The notes under the pieces are model-generated. The model saw only the letters and a program-made list of their open reading frames with translations, was not told the origin of the DNA and did no database searches. A DNA stretch of 64,000 nt, from contig NZ_CP126095.1 of assembly GCF_030123105.1 (NCBI RefSeq), positions 1,612,001-1,676,000 on the forward strand. Direction: 5' to 3'. The translations under genes and the position numbers were made by a program. Shown in pieces: positions 1-9,130 of this stretch. This stretch comes from Paenibacillus sp. G2S3. GTDB lineage: Bacteria; Bacillota; Bacilli; Paenibacillales; Paenibacillaceae. Position 1 is the first letter of the stretch. Every line of letters starts with the position of its first letter.

Positions 1-189
1 TCCTCTACATTGAAGTTTTTACTCGCCAAACCACCGAAAATCTGTGGAAAGTACAACAAGTTGTGCTTCGTAAGCTACAAATTTAAACTAACAGAAGCCA
101 ACTCACCCAATAGGGTAATTTTGTTCGTCGATCAATATAGAGAAGATTTCTCTGACATAGGCAACATCAATGCCGTAAAAAGTAAAGCA

Positions 190-256
190 GACCCTGCAGG
201 TAGTTCGCAGGGTCATGCTCTTCAAAATTTGGGAGGACAGTTCAAAGGCTGTCCTC
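190..256 (-). terminator. Tandem hairpins after the MMPL gene
   Basis: Two inverted repeats follow the stop codon of the MMPL gene on the minus strand. GAGGACAG (233-240) pairs with CTGTCCTC (249-256). Further on, GACCCTGC (190-197) pairs with GCAGGGTC (207-214), followed on the minus strand by a T-rich stretch. The second is the better terminator; the first has no T tract. I see no credible gene in the AT-rich 1-189. Confidence 0.6.
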
Positions 257-259
257 ATC

Positions 260-2629
260 TTATTTCTTACTTTCTCCCTTGGCATTAAGCATGGCGATCA
301 GCTTATCGCCCTCGACATCTAGGTTCGGGAGCAGACGGTCCAACCATTTCGGAAGCCACCAGGCTTTGTCGCCGAAGACGGCCATTACCGCCGGAACGAG
401 CGTCATACGGATGATGAAAGCATCGATCAGGATGCCGAAGGCCAGTGCGAATCCGATCTGCTTAATCATCGCATCAGGTGCGAAGATGAAGCCAGCGAAG
501 ACGGAAACCATGATTACGCCTGCGGCAAGCACGACGCGGCTAGCGAGATCGTAACCGTGAACGACACTGTCGTTGCCATGACGTCCATGGACGTAAGCCT
601 CACGCATGGAGCTAACCAGGAATACCTGATAATCCATCGCCAGCCCGTACAGAATACCAGTGACCAAAATTGGCATAAAGCTTAGCAGTGGGCCTCCCGT
701 GTCAAAACCAAACAGGGAGTGCAGCCATCCCCACTGGTAGACGGCCGTGGTTAGGCCAAAAGTAGCGAGGACACTGAGAATAAAGCCTATCGTCGCCTTG
801 ATCGGAACGATGACTGACCGGAAAACGAGTAACAGAATAATTAGCGATAGAATTACGATGATGCCAATATACAGGGGAAATGCGTCGGATAACTTGGAAG
901 ACATATCGATATTGATCGCAGTGAAACCGGTCACGCCAAGTGTTACATCATTTGCTGATGCGAGGCTGGAAGCGGGATCGCGCAGATCCTGCACCAGATC
1001 TCTCGTTTTTGTATCTGTAGGGCCGGTTTTAGGGATTAGACTGATAATAGCAATATCTCCGGTCGCGTTGACGCCCATTGGGGACACCAGCGTGACGTTA
1101 TCATGCATTTGCAACTCTTGAACCAGCTTGCCAAGTGTCTGCATGGAAATCTTGTCGGACGGGTTGTTTGGTTGGGCCACCAGTAGCAGCGGACCGTTAA
1201 ACCCTTCGCCGAAGCCCTTGGAGATGATGTCATAGCTCTGACGTGCTGGGGTGTCCAGGTTTGCTGAAGCTCCAGAAGGAATACCAAGCTCCATTTTGGT
1301 TACTGGAATCGCCGCTGTGCCAAGAACCAGAACCACTAGAACAATGATAGCCCAGCGGTATTTCACCGTAGCGTTCGCCCAGCGGTGTGAGAACCCGTGA
1401 CGGGCTTTGTTCGCGGAAGCTACGTTCTTTGAACGAGCCTTGGCGGTGCAGATCCGTTCGCCGACCAGACCCAATAGCGCAGGTAGGAGGGTAAGTGCCA
1501 ACAGAACAGTGATCAGAACGCTGACAGCAGCAACGAGAGCCATGGTCGACAAGAAGCCGATGCCGATGACCAACATGCCGCAAAGGGCGATGATGACGGT
1601 CAGTCCGGCGAAGAATACTGCACTGCCGGCGGTGCCGACAGCTCTGCTTGCCGCTTCCTTGGCACTTAAGTTCTCATCGAGAATTAACCGTCGCTGCCGG
1701 TTCACGATAAATAAGGAGTAGTCGATACCGACAGCCAGACCGATCATGACTGCGAGAATAGGTGTAATGTCATTCATATGCACAATATTAGAAAGCGCAA
1801 AAGCACCGCCGACGCTAATCGCGACGCCAAGGAGCGCGGTGATCAGCGGGAGTCCGGCTGCAACAATGGAACCGAGCGTAATAAACAGCACAACTGCTGC
1901 GACGGCTACGCCGATCGCTTCTGTAGATCCGATGGACGGTGTGCTTTTGAGTGAATCACTCGGAATGGCTGTGATCCCGGAGCCTGCCTGCTCGACTTCG
2001 GTTACAGCCTTAATAACGTTATCTGGTACAGAAGAGGGGAGAGATGTCTGCTGAACCGTGAACTGGAATTGGAACAGGGCGATGCTGCCGTCGGCGGACA
2101 GCATAACGCCGGGAACAGGAGCACCATCAACGATTAGTGGTCCATAAGGAGCGGCCTGAGCTGCCGCAGTAGCTTGACCCGTAGCGTCTGTCTGACTCGC
2201 AGCCGCCGAAGGGTCCGCAGCGGCAGTCTGACCACCGGCAGCTGCTGCTGGGTCTGCTCCTGCAGCTTGCCCCGCAGCTGCCGCGGCTTGCGCGGCCAGT
2301 TCAGCAGGATTGATGATATAGTCCATGCTGTAGACATCATTTATAGCCTTCAGAATCAGTGCTGATCTCTCCGGCGTATCTAGCCGTTCTCCATCAGGCG
2401 CGGTGAAGGCAACGCTCGCCTGACCGCCAGCAGCCGCTGGAAGTTCCTTGACCAGCATATCCAGCACTTTTTGCGATTCAGTGCCTTCAATTTTCATTTC
2501 CGAGCTGGATTGGATGCCATTGACACCAAGCAGGGCGCCTATAACACCGAGAATCAGAATCCAGACCGTAAGGAAATACCAGGGCTTGGTATATGCTGAT
2601 TTGCCCAATCGGTACAGAAATGTTGACAT
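260..2629 (-). CDS. MMPL/RND-superfamily transporter
   Basis: A 789-residue membrane transporter of the MMPL (RND superfamily) type, expected to use the proton gradient to export lipids or hydrophobic drugs. The layout is the family's: TM1 near residues 18-38, a large extracytoplasmic loop, a block of TM segments with a GIDYSLF motif, a second loop, and a second block with the matching MDYQVF motif. The Asp-Tyr pairs are the family's proton-relay residues. The first loop carries an unusual Ala/Gln/Gly-rich low-complexity stretch at about residues 110-165. The gene lies 28 bp behind a TetR gene on the same strand, so the two are probably one self-regulated operon. Substrate unknown; family call firm. 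Confidence 0.93.
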   Translation of the reverse strand: MSTFLYRLGKSAYTKPWYFLTVWILILGVIGALLGVNGIQSSSEMKIEGTESQKVLDMLVKELPAAAGGQASVAFTAPDGERLDTPERSALILKAINDVYSMDYIINPAELAAQAAAAAGQAAGADPAAAAGGQTAAADPSAAASQTDATGQATAAAQAAPYGPLIVDGAPVPGVMLSADGSIALFQFQFTVQQTSLPSSVPDNVIKAVTEVEQAGSGITAIPSDSLKSTPSIGSTEAIGVAVAAVVLFITLGSIVAAGLPLITALLGVAISVGGAFALSNIVHMNDITPILAVMIGLAVGIDYSLFIVNRQRRLILDENLSAKEAASRAVGTAGSAVFFAGLTVIIALCGMLVIGIGFLSTMALVAAVSVLITVLLALTLLPALLGLVGERICTAKARSKNVASANKARHGFSHRWANATVKYRWAIIVLVVLVLGTAAIPVTKMELGIPSGASANLDTPARQSYDIISKGFGEGFNGPLLLVAQPNNPSDKISMQTLGKLVQELQMHDNVTLVSPMGVNATGDIAIISLIPKTGPTDTKTRDLVQDLRDPASSLASANDVTLGVTGFTAINIDMSSKLSDAFPLYIGIIVILSLIILLLVFRSVIVPIKATIGFILSVLATFGLTTAVYQWGWLHSLFGFDTGGPLLSFMPILVTGILYGLAMDYQVFLVSSMREAYVHGRHGNDSVVHGYDLASRVVLAAGVIMVSVFAGFIFAPDAMIKQIGFALAFGILIDAFIIRMTLVPAVMAVFGDKAWWLPKWLDRLLPNLDVEGDKLIAMLNAKGESKK

Positions 2630-2657
2630 ATTATGGTTTCTCCTTTGTATCTCTAAA

Positions 2658-3275
2658 TTAGAAGCCTTTGCGTAAATAAGTGAACATTGAATTTAGATAT
2701 TGATCGAACGATATGGCATCGGAGTGTTCATCCCGCTCTTCACCTGGCAGCATGACGTTTAGTCGTCCATCCAGAATCGGCACGAACGCTCCGTAAACGG
2801 CACCAGCGAGAAGATGTGTATATCCGTCGGCATAACGTCCATGAGTGAACTGTTCGAGCACTTCCTGCGCGGCAATCTGCAGGCGGCGGAATACGCTGAG
2901 GATATAAGGCTCCAGCGACTGATACTGATTAGCCAGCGATACGAACTGCCGTAATTGATACAGAAACTCGGAAGTAAACTGCAGCTTGAACAATTTGTAC
3001 AAGGCATCCAGCGGTGTTGCATCTGGGGGCAGGTTCTCGAATAACATGCTCTTATCTTCTCTTGAAGAGTTGCTGATAAAATATGCGGCTACCGCCTCTT
3101 CTTTGCACGAGAAGTAGTTGGCAAAGGTCCGCCGGGAGTAGCCGGCCTTCTGGACAACGTCGTCGACGATGAAGCCGTCCATACCTACTTCAAGCGCAAG
3201 CTCGAAGGCGGATTTGGCTAAAGCATAGGCCGTGGCTTCTTTTTTTTTGTCGCGTAATGTCGGTTTGGGGTTCAA
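2658..3275 (-). CDS. TetR-family regulator of the MMPL gene
   Basis: A 205-residue TetR-type repressor with an N-terminal helix-turn-helix at about residues 25-70 (VDDVVQKAGYSRRTFANYF) and a divergent ligand-binding C-terminal domain. It sits directly upstream of the MMPL transporter and probably represses both genes until an efflux substrate binds. The start is TTG at 3275: an in-frame TAG lies just upstream and the first in-frame ATG falls inside the conserved domain. The AAAGGAG at 3290-3296 is about 14 nt away, longer than normal, so weak translation or a non-standard start is possible. A strong palindromic operator candidate is at 3340-3373. Confidence 0.88.
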   Translation of the reverse strand: MNPKPTLRDKKKEATAYALAKSAFELALEVGMDGFIVDDVVQKAGYSRRTFANYFSCKEEAVAAYFISNSSREDKSMLFENLPPDATPLDALYKLFKLQFTSEFLYQLRQFVSLANQYQSLEPYILSVFRRLQIAAQEVLEQFTHGRYADGYTHLLAGAVYGAFVPILDGRLNVMLPGEERDEHSDAISFDQYLNSMFTYLRKGF

Positions 3276-3339
3276 ATTCTATGCGATCTCCTTTCTTAAG
3301 TACAGAGAACTCTCTGGGCTCAATTTCTATTTTTATATT

Positions 3340-3373
3340 ATTGCCCAAAGGGCAAAATTGCGCAATGGGCAAT
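3340..3373 (-). promoter_or_regulatory. Candidate TetR operator/promoter
   Basis: Inverted repeats overlap a probable minus-strand promoter about 65 bp upstream of the TetR-MMPL operon. TTGCCCAAAGGGCAA (3341-3355) is a perfect palindrome around AAA, and ATTGCCC (3340-3346) also pairs with GGGCAAT (3367-3373) around a central TTGCGCAA. A -35-like TTGCGC and -10-like AATAAT, 17 nt apart, lie within it on the minus strand. Assignment to the neighbouring TetR is inferred. Confidence 0.6.
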
Positions 3374-3455
3374 TTTTTTAGAGATGGGTGGAGGTCATAT
3401 TCAGGATACAGGATAGTGAACCGTCCGAGCTTGTAACAGAGTAGTTGTTAGACTA

Positions 3456-3494
3456 AAAAGAGATCAGCGATGATTAACATCGCTGATCTCTTTT
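3456..3494. terminator. Bidirectional terminator
   Basis: A perfect 17-bp stem (3456-3472 with 3478-3494) and a 5-nt loop, with A4 at the left and T4 at the right. It lies just beyond the stop codon of the MFS gene and insulates it from the TetR-MMPL operon. Confidence 0.85.
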
Positions 3495-3531
3495 GCAAGT
3501 TACTATAAATAGTGCTAATTGCTTCTATTTA

Positions 3532-5034
3532 TCAAGCTTCTTTGGCAATGATTTTTTTGAGCTTCACTTCGGGCTCTGGCTCAGAATCAGGCGCTTGCCC
3601 AACACGTTTAATGAAGAAAGAGAGCAGCAGACCGAGGACACCGATGCCCACAATAACTAGATAGGAATCATTGATACCTTGGATAGAGGCTTCCATGAGC
3701 ATATGTTCCTTTGTTCCGGTCTGTGTGCTGCCTGCAGCCATCATATCCTTCATATGCGTTGTAGTACGGCTTGTCATTACGGTGACGAGTAAGGAAGTTC
3801 CCACGGCGCCAGCCACTTGTCGAATGGTGTTGGAGATCGCAGTACCGTGCGCACTAAGCTTGGAGGGTAATTGATTTAACCCTAAAGTTTGTATAGGCAT
3901 AAGAAGCAGAGCCATACCGATCCGGCGCCCTGTTGACATATATACCAGATACATATAGCTGGTTGAGTCCGTTAAATTAACAAAGCTTAGCGTAGTTGCA
4001 ATTGTAATCAGTAGACCGATAATGGCCAGCCATTTTGCCCCGAACCGGTCGAACAGCTTTCCAGTTACCGGCATCAATAAACCCATAATGAGCGCACCAG
4101 GAAGCAGCAGCAAGCCGGATTCCATCGCTGTAAAGCCACGGGCATTCTGCAGATACAGAGGCAGCAGCATCATATCTGCATACATCACGATTGTAACTGC
4201 GATACTGATGACAGTCGTTAAGGAGAACATACTGTATTTAAAGGCCCGAAGATCAAGCAGTGGGTTTTGGGAAGCGAGCTGCTTCCAAGCGAACAAGCCA
4301 AGGGAAAGGACACCCAATCCAAGAGAGAACAGTACTTCTGCGCTTGACCATCCTGCGCTGGCAGCACGGCTGAAGCCATACAGCAAGGTGCCAAAACCGA
4401 TAGTAGAAAGAACTACGCTAACAATATCCAACTTGGGATAGACACGTTCCGATACATTTCTCAAATAAATAAATCCGCAGATGATTACAATGACAGTCAA
4501 AGGAATCATGCCGTAGAACATAGTTTCCCAAGAATAATGCTCCAAAATATATCCGGCCAAAGTAGGTCCAATCGCAGGTGCGAAAATAATGGCTAACCCT
4601 ACCATTCCCATGGCAGCCCCTCTCTTTGCAGGAGGGAACAGGGTCAAGATGACATTTGTGAGCAGCGGCATGATAATCCCAGCACCAGCTGCCTGAATCA
4701 TACGCCCGGTCAGTAGAATAGGGAAGTTTGTTGCGATGGCCGAGACGATCGTTCCAGCCAAAAATATAAACATGGAAGCTTGAAAAAGCTCTCGCGTCGT
4801 AAACCTTTGCATCAAATAAGCTGTAATTGGGATTAGAACCCCATTAACCAGCATATAGCCTGTTGTTAGCCACTGAGCGGTTGCAGCCGAGATATTAAAA
4901 TCATGCATTAACTCCGGTACGGCAACGCTCATTACAGTCTGATTCAGTGTCGCAAGAAAGGCGCCCAAAATCATAATGAATAAGATGGGTCCCTTTTTTA
5001 CGGAACTGCTTGTTACTTCTGTCTTTGTACTCAC
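3532..5034 (-). CDS. MFS multidrug transporter, DHA2 (EmrB/QacA) family
   Basis: An integral-membrane drug:proton antiporter of about 500 residues, the size of 14-TM DHA2 proteins. Near the N-terminus it has the LNQTVMSVAVPEL motif typical of EmrB-like pumps, then GRMIQAAGAGI (motif C region) and a late cytoplasmic loop followed by two TM segments. It is divergent from a TetR gene across a 200-bp region with inverted repeats, the usual layout of a drug-induced pump. GTG at 5034 is preferred because AAAGGA lies 9 nt upstream. ATG at 5064 would add 10 residues but has no visible Shine-Dalgarno. Substrate unknown. Confidence 0.92.
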   Translation of the reverse strand: MSTKTEVTSSSVKKGPILFIMILGAFLATLNQTVMSVAVPELMHDFNISAATAQWLTTGYMLVNGVLIPITAYLMQRFTTRELFQASMFIFLAGTIVSAIATNFPILLTGRMIQAAGAGIIMPLLTNVILTLFPPAKRGAAMGMVGLAIIFAPAIGPTLAGYILEHYSWETMFYGMIPLTVIVIICGFIYLRNVSERVYPKLDIVSVVLSTIGFGTLLYGFSRAASAGWSSAEVLFSLGLGVLSLGLFAWKQLASQNPLLDLRAFKYSMFSLTTVISIAVTIVMYADMMLLPLYLQNARGFTAMESGLLLLPGALIMGLLMPVTGKLFDRFGAKWLAIIGLLITIATTLSFVNLTDSTSYMYLVYMSTGRRIGMALLLMPIQTLGLNQLPSKLSAHGTAISNTIRQVAGAVGTSLLVTVMTSRTTTHMKDMMAAGSTQTGTKEHMLMEASIQGINDSYLVIVGIGVLGLLLSFFIKRVGQAPDSEPEPEVKLKKIIAKEA

Positions 5035-5083
5035 TCCACTCCATCCTTTCAAATCGTTGATCATGGACTAAATTTACAGTGTG

Positions 5084-5237
5084 TTGTATAGTTTACAATG
5101 CATGAATTAGATTATAAATGAAATTTTCATGTAATCAAGCAACGATTTGCGAAAAAATGTAAAATAGTTTACATTCGTTTTAAATTTGTAGTGTTTTCTC
5201 ATTAAAAACAACAATTATTTAAAAATTGTAGTTTACG
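5084..5237. promoter_or_regulatory. TetR operator candidates between MFS and tetR
   Basis: The divergent intergenic region holds related palindromes: TTGTATAGTTTACAA (5084-5098), TGTAAAATAGTTTACA (5158-5173) and a partial copy TTGTAGTTTAC near 5226-5236. The shared half-site TTTACA next to both promoters suggests binding sites for the TetR protein encoded at 5268. Inferred from sequence symmetry only. Confidence 0.6.
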
Positions 5238-5267
5238 ATATGAAAGTTAAAGATTGGAGAGAGTAAG

Positions 5268-5849
5268 ATGAATAACACAACGCAACGTACAGATCCCCGG
5301 GTACTTCGTACACGTCAATTGCTTAGAGATGCTGTGATTGAATTGCTTGAGGAAATGGATATTGAGAAAATATCAGTAAACCGTATTGCAGAGCGGGCTA
5401 AAATCAATCGTGTTACTTTTTATCTGCATTATCGGGATCTCCCGGATATGTTGGAAAAGATGGCGGATGAGATGGTGGAGGACATTTTACAAGTGGTCAA
5501 CAACGATGACAACGATCACGAATCGGTTGAAGAAGAGAATTTGAGGATACTAGAGAGTCTGCTTAAGCATATTGCGGAAAATGCCAAATTCTATAAAGTG
5601 ATACTCACATCGAAAAGAAGCCCTATTTTTACAGACCGTCTGTTCAACTTGATGGCGGAAATCATCTCTGCACACCAGGAGAAAAAGGAGGGTGCTGCTG
5701 AGCATTCCAAGATGCCCATACAGAAGGACATTGCCGTTTGGTACGGTTCAGCAGCCCTAATTGGCACGGTTATTTCTTGGCTTCGAGATGACATGCCCTA
5801 TACGCCAGTGTATCTTGCCAGACAAATTAGTATGCTGCGTGCGAACTAG
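5268..5849 (+). CDS. TetR-family regulator of the MFS pump
   Basis: A 193-residue TetR-type repressor. The N-terminal helix-turn-helix (about residues 15-55) reads through VNRIAERAKINRVTFYLHY, and the C-terminal half resembles the TetR_C_7-like domain of Bacillus YxaF/DhaS-type regulators. It is divergent from the MFS transporter and probably represses it. A GAGAG Shine-Dalgarno precedes the ATG. A long perfect hairpin terminator follows at once. Confidence 0.88.
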   Translation: MNNTTQRTDPRVLRTRQLLRDAVIELLEEMDIEKISVNRIAERAKINRVTFYLHYRDLPDMLEKMADEMVEDILQVVNNDDNDHESVEEENLRILESLLKHIAENAKFYKVILTSKRSPIFTDRLFNLMAEIISAHQEKKEGAAEHSKMPIQKDIAVWYGSAALIGTVISWLRDDMPYTPVYLARQISMLRAN

Positions 5850-5859
5850 TCAAATGAAT

Positions 5860-5913
5860 ACGATCGTAAAGAAAAAGCCGTGCATCGCTGCGCGGCTTTT
5901 TCTTTACGATCGT
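5860..5913. terminator. Long bidirectional terminator
   Basis: A 21-bp perfect inverted repeat (5860-5880 with 5893-5913) contains A5 and T5 tracts inside the arms. It separates the convergent tetR and sugar-binding-protein genes. The stem is unusually long and perfect for an intrinsic terminator. Confidence 0.85.
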
Positions 5914-5929
5914 GTACAGAGCGGGTAAC

Positions 5930-7201
5930 TCACTGCACACTGAGATTATCCCAGTTGACTTGGAACTCCTTCAGCATGCCTTCCTTGGTCAGCTTGCCAC
6001 CGAGATAGCCTTGAATGCTGCTGGATAATTCCTGCGGCATCCCGTTCGGCAGGCGGGTCCAGTTCCAGGTCAGCGCCTGATCCTTATCGGTATAAGCTAG
6101 CACCTCGGCGCCCAGCGTTCCAAGATCTTCTTCGGTGCCCTTAATGCTGTCGAGCGCAGGGATGAACTGAAATTCCTTAGTGATATATTTTTTCCCGGTC
6201 TCGGAGGTGACTAGCCAATTCAGGAAGACCTTGGCTTCCTCCTTGACGGGGGAATTTTTATTGATCACCCAATTGCTTGGTACGCCTACATACAGCTTGT
6301 CGTTGTCAGCGGGCGTGTCGTCAATGGGCATCGGCAGGATACCCAGATTAAGATTGGGATCGATGCCGTCGATCTGTCCTTGCGTCCAGTTGCCCTGCTG
6401 CATCATCGCGGCTTCTCCGCTCGCTACCATAGTGACTTGGGTATTATAGTCGGTTGAGAGCGGGTTTTTGTTGCCGTACTCTACAGTAAGGTCCAGCAGG
6501 TCGATCCATTTGGAGGAAATCGGGTCTCCGGCGAAGGTTTTGGAGCCGTCCGTAAGCCCGGCGATAAAAGCTTCGGGATCAGGCTGCTGAGCAAAAGCTA
6601 CGTTCACATTATGATTGCCGAGCACGAACCATTCCTGGTACCCATTCGCAAAAGGTGTGATGCCTGCCGCCTTTAATTTCTCGGAGGCTTCGCGCAGAGC
6701 GGTTAGGGTTAAGGGTTTCTCGGTGATGCCTGCCTTCTTAAACAGATCCTTATTATAGATGAAGCCGTATCCTTCAAGATTCATCGGCATGCCATAGAGC
6801 TTGCCATCTATGGTCATTTGTTCTGCTGCAAGTGGCTTTACATCCTTGGCCCAAGCTTCACCGCTTAGATCCTCCAGATATTCCAGCCACATATCACGTT
6901 CATTGTTGCCACCGATGGTGAAGATATCCGGCTCATCCCCAGAAGAGAATTTGGCGCGTAGGGAGGCGCCGTAGTCGGTCCCGCCACCCACGCTCTGAAT
7001 CTCCAGCCTAATATCGGGGTGTTCCTTCTCAAATTCGGTCTTAAGCGAAGCTAGTGCTTCAGATATTTCTACCTTGAACTGGTAGATATGCACGGTTTTA
7101 ACTCCATTCGCATTGTCGCTGCCGCGTCCGCAGCCGGCTGTCAGGGTAGCCAGCAGCAGGGAGCATGCGAGGAGAATTCCACGTTTGGTTCTCATATTCA
7201 T
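5930..7201 (-). CDS. Sugar ABC transporter substrate-binding lipoprotein
   Basis: A 423-residue extracellular solute-binding protein (family 1, CUT1 type) that would deliver an oligosaccharide to the two permeases encoded just upstream. The N-terminus is a lipoprotein signal with lipobox LTAGC (Cys24), followed by the VHIYQFKVE strand and a maltose-binding-protein-like fold (SVGGGTDYGASLRAKFSSGDEPDIF). It is the last gene of a permease-permease-binding protein operon; no ATPase is encoded here, so a shared MsmX-type ATPase is likely. The sugar cannot be told from sequence. Confidence 0.92.
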   Translation of the reverse strand: MNMRTKRGILLACSLLLATLTAGCGRGSDNANGVKTVHIYQFKVEISEALASLKTEFEKEHPDIRLEIQSVGGGTDYGASLRAKFSSGDEPDIFTIGGNNERDMWLEYLEDLSGEAWAKDVKPLAAEQMTIDGKLYGMPMNLEGYGFIYNKDLFKKAGITEKPLTLTALREASEKLKAAGITPFANGYQEWFVLGNHNVNVAFAQQPDPEAFIAGLTDGSKTFAGDPISSKWIDLLDLTVEYGNKNPLSTDYNTQVTMVASGEAAMMQQGNWTQGQIDGIDPNLNLGILPMPIDDTPADNDKLYVGVPSNWVINKNSPVKEEAKVFLNWLVTSETGKKYITKEFQFIPALDSIKGTEEDLGTLGAEVLAYTDKDQALTWNWTRLPNGMPQELSSSIQGYLGGKLTKEGMLKEFQVNWDNLSVQ

Positions 7202-7233
7202 TCATCCTCTCTGGCTGAAAATAACGTGTATCG

Positions 7234-8073
7234 TTAGCCCTTTACAGAGCCTTGGGCAATGCCTTCGATAATATATTTTTGCATCGCTAGGAAAAAGATG
7301 ACCACAGGTGTAATCCCGAGCACGAGTCCGGGAAGTGCCAAATCCCACTGCTTCGTGTATTGTCCGAAAAAGCTATAAGTGGCGATGGGAATGGTGCGAA
7401 GCCCCGGGTCCTGCAGAATAAGCGAAGGCATCAGGTAATCGTTCCAGATCCACAGGGTATTCAGAATAATGACGGTGACAATTATCGGCTGCATGAGTGG
7501 AAGCACAATCCGGAAAAAGGTACCGTAAGGACTGCTGCCATCCACTCTCGAAGCCTCTTCAATATCAAGAGGGACCGATTTGACGAAGCCATGGAACAGA
7601 AACACAGTCATCGGGGCGCCAAATCCAAGATAGGCTAGAATCAAACCAGCGGTTGAATCCATGACACCCAGACCGCTAACCACTTGCACCAGCGGAATCA
7701 TGATCGCCTGAAACGGGATAACCATAGCGGCCACTAAAGCAATATAAAGCAAGCGGTTATACAATCTGTTATTGCGTACCATTTTATAGGCACACATAGA
7801 GCAGAGGAACGCTAGCAGAATATTACTAATCACCGTGATAATAAAAGAGTTCAGGAAGGCATGTGGAAAATCGATAGCTTTCCAAGCTTCGGCGTAGTTG
7901 CTCCACTGGAATACGGAGGGGAGCGCAGCGGAATCTGAAAGAATCTCGCTGTAGCTTTTCACTGAGTTGGCCAGCAAAAAGTAAAACGGTACTAGGAATA
8001 AAAGTCCCAGCAGGATCACAAGCAGTTCGATCAGCAGCAGGGGAACATTGAATTTCTTGGCGGTAGTCTCCAT
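7234..8073 (-). CDS. Sugar ABC transporter permease (MalG-type)
   Basis: A 279-residue inner-membrane permease of the CUT1 family with about six TM segments. The EAA loop that docks the ATPase is visible as EEASRVDGSSPYGTFFRIVLP near residue 175. It pairs with the other permease, whose stop codon overlaps this start by about 1 nt, so the two are translationally coupled. The C-terminal IIEGIAQGSVKG is typical of MalG-type subunits. Confidence 0.93.
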   Translation of the reverse strand: METTAKKFNVPLLLIELLVILLGLLFLVPFYFLLANSVKSYSEILSDSAALPSVFQWSNYAEAWKAIDFPHAFLNSFIITVISNILLAFLCSMCAYKMVRNNRLYNRLLYIALVAAMVIPFQAIMIPLVQVVSGLGVMDSTAGLILAYLGFGAPMTVFLFHGFVKSVPLDIEEASRVDGSSPYGTFFRIVLPLMQPIIVTVIILNTLWIWNDYLMPSLILQDPGLRTIPIATYSFFGQYTKQWDLALPGLVLGITPVVIFFLAMQKYIIEGIAQGSVKG

Positions 8074-8954
8074 TACAGCTCCACCTCTCTTTTCTTGGTT
8101 GCTCTAACCTGTAGCAGGGAGATCACGGCCACAATAACGAAGAAAATCATCGCTTTGGCCGAGCCCATTCCGAACCGGCTGATGGTGTAGGCCTCATTGT
8201 AAATATTCAACGCTACAGATTCGGTAGCTTTGAAGGGACCACCCTTGGTCAGTGATAGGTTAAGATCGAACAGCTTAAACGACCAAGAGATAGACAGAAA
8301 TAGGCAGACGGTAACAGCTGGCATAACGAGTGGGATAGTGACATGGCGTAAAGCCTGAAAGCGTCCAGCGCCATCCACTTTAGAGGCTTCAAGCAGGCTC
8401 TTGGGAACGTTGTTGATTGCAGAGATGTAGATGACCATTAGGTACCCTGCATTTTGCCAGACAAATACGATCACAATCGCCCAGAAGGCCGTCCCTCCGG
8501 TGCCTAGCCACGGAAGATTAAAGAAGGACCAGCCAGTAGCCTGTCCAATCGAGGAGAACCCTCTGACAAAAATAAACTGCCAAATGAACCCGAGCAAAAG
8601 TCCGCCAATAACATGAGGTACAAAAAATACCGTTCTCAGGACATTGCGGGTGAATAGCTTGCGGGTCAGCACATAAGCGAGTGCGAAGCCAAGCAGATTG
8701 GTCAGTACTAGACCGAAGAAAGTGAACTTCGCTGTGAACCAGAATGAATTAAGAAAGGAAGGGTCCTTTGTGAAGATATGTAGATAATTCCGGAGCCCGG
8801 TCCACTCCACATGACGCGAGATTCCGTTCCAGCTGGTAAATGAATAATAGAGTCCCAAAAAGAAAGGAATCAGCACAATCATAAAGAAAAACAAGGAAGT
8901 TGGCCCGACAAAAACAAACTGCTGCATCAGGCGTGATCTTTTTCTATGGTCCAT
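8073..8954 (-). CDS. Sugar ABC transporter permease (MalF-type)
   Basis: A 293-residue CUT1 permease and first gene of the importer operon. It has six predicted TM segments and an EAA loop (EASKVDGAGRFQALRHVTIP) near residue 190. The promoter should lie in 8955-9068, shared with the divergent VOC gene, but I could not pick a convincing minus-strand pair of boxes. Confidence 0.93.
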   Translation of the reverse strand: MDHRKRSRLMQQFVFVGPTSLFFFMIVLIPFFLGLYYSFTSWNGISRHVEWTGLRNYLHIFTKDPSFLNSFWFTAKFTFFGLVLTNLLGFALAYVLTRKLFTRNVLRTVFFVPHVIGGLLLGFIWQFIFVRGFSSIGQATGWSFFNLPWLGTGGTAFWAIVIVFVWQNAGYLMVIYISAINNVPKSLLEASKVDGAGRFQALRHVTIPLVMPAVTVCLFLSISWSFKLFDLNLSLTKGGPFKATESVALNIYNEAYTISRFGMGSAKAMIFFVIVAVISLLQVRATKKREVEL

Positions 8955-9068
8955 CGTTTTTCACCCCTTTTTGTTAATGTAAACTTTTCTTTCTATAACC
9001 GGATTGGTGATAAACCGAAACAAACATACTTGAAATTGTCGCTGCTTCAGAATGATATCATCTCAGGC

Positions 9069-9098
9069 TTGACAGCCCTTTCAAAGAATCGGTATGGT
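9069..9098 (+). promoter_or_regulatory. Sigma-A-like promoter of the VOC-SDR operon
   Basis: TTGACA (9069-9074), an 18-nt spacer and TATGGT (9093-9098) lie 33 bp upstream of the VOC start codon. The -35 is consensus; the -10 is moderate. Confidence 0.6.
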
Positions 9099-9130
9099 GG
9101 ACTTGTCAGACTAATAGGGGGTTGATACGC

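Noticed and set aside
10..288. 92-residue plus-strand frame at the window start
   Set aside because: It runs through the terminator hairpins of the MMPL gene and has no ribosome site or recognisable fold.
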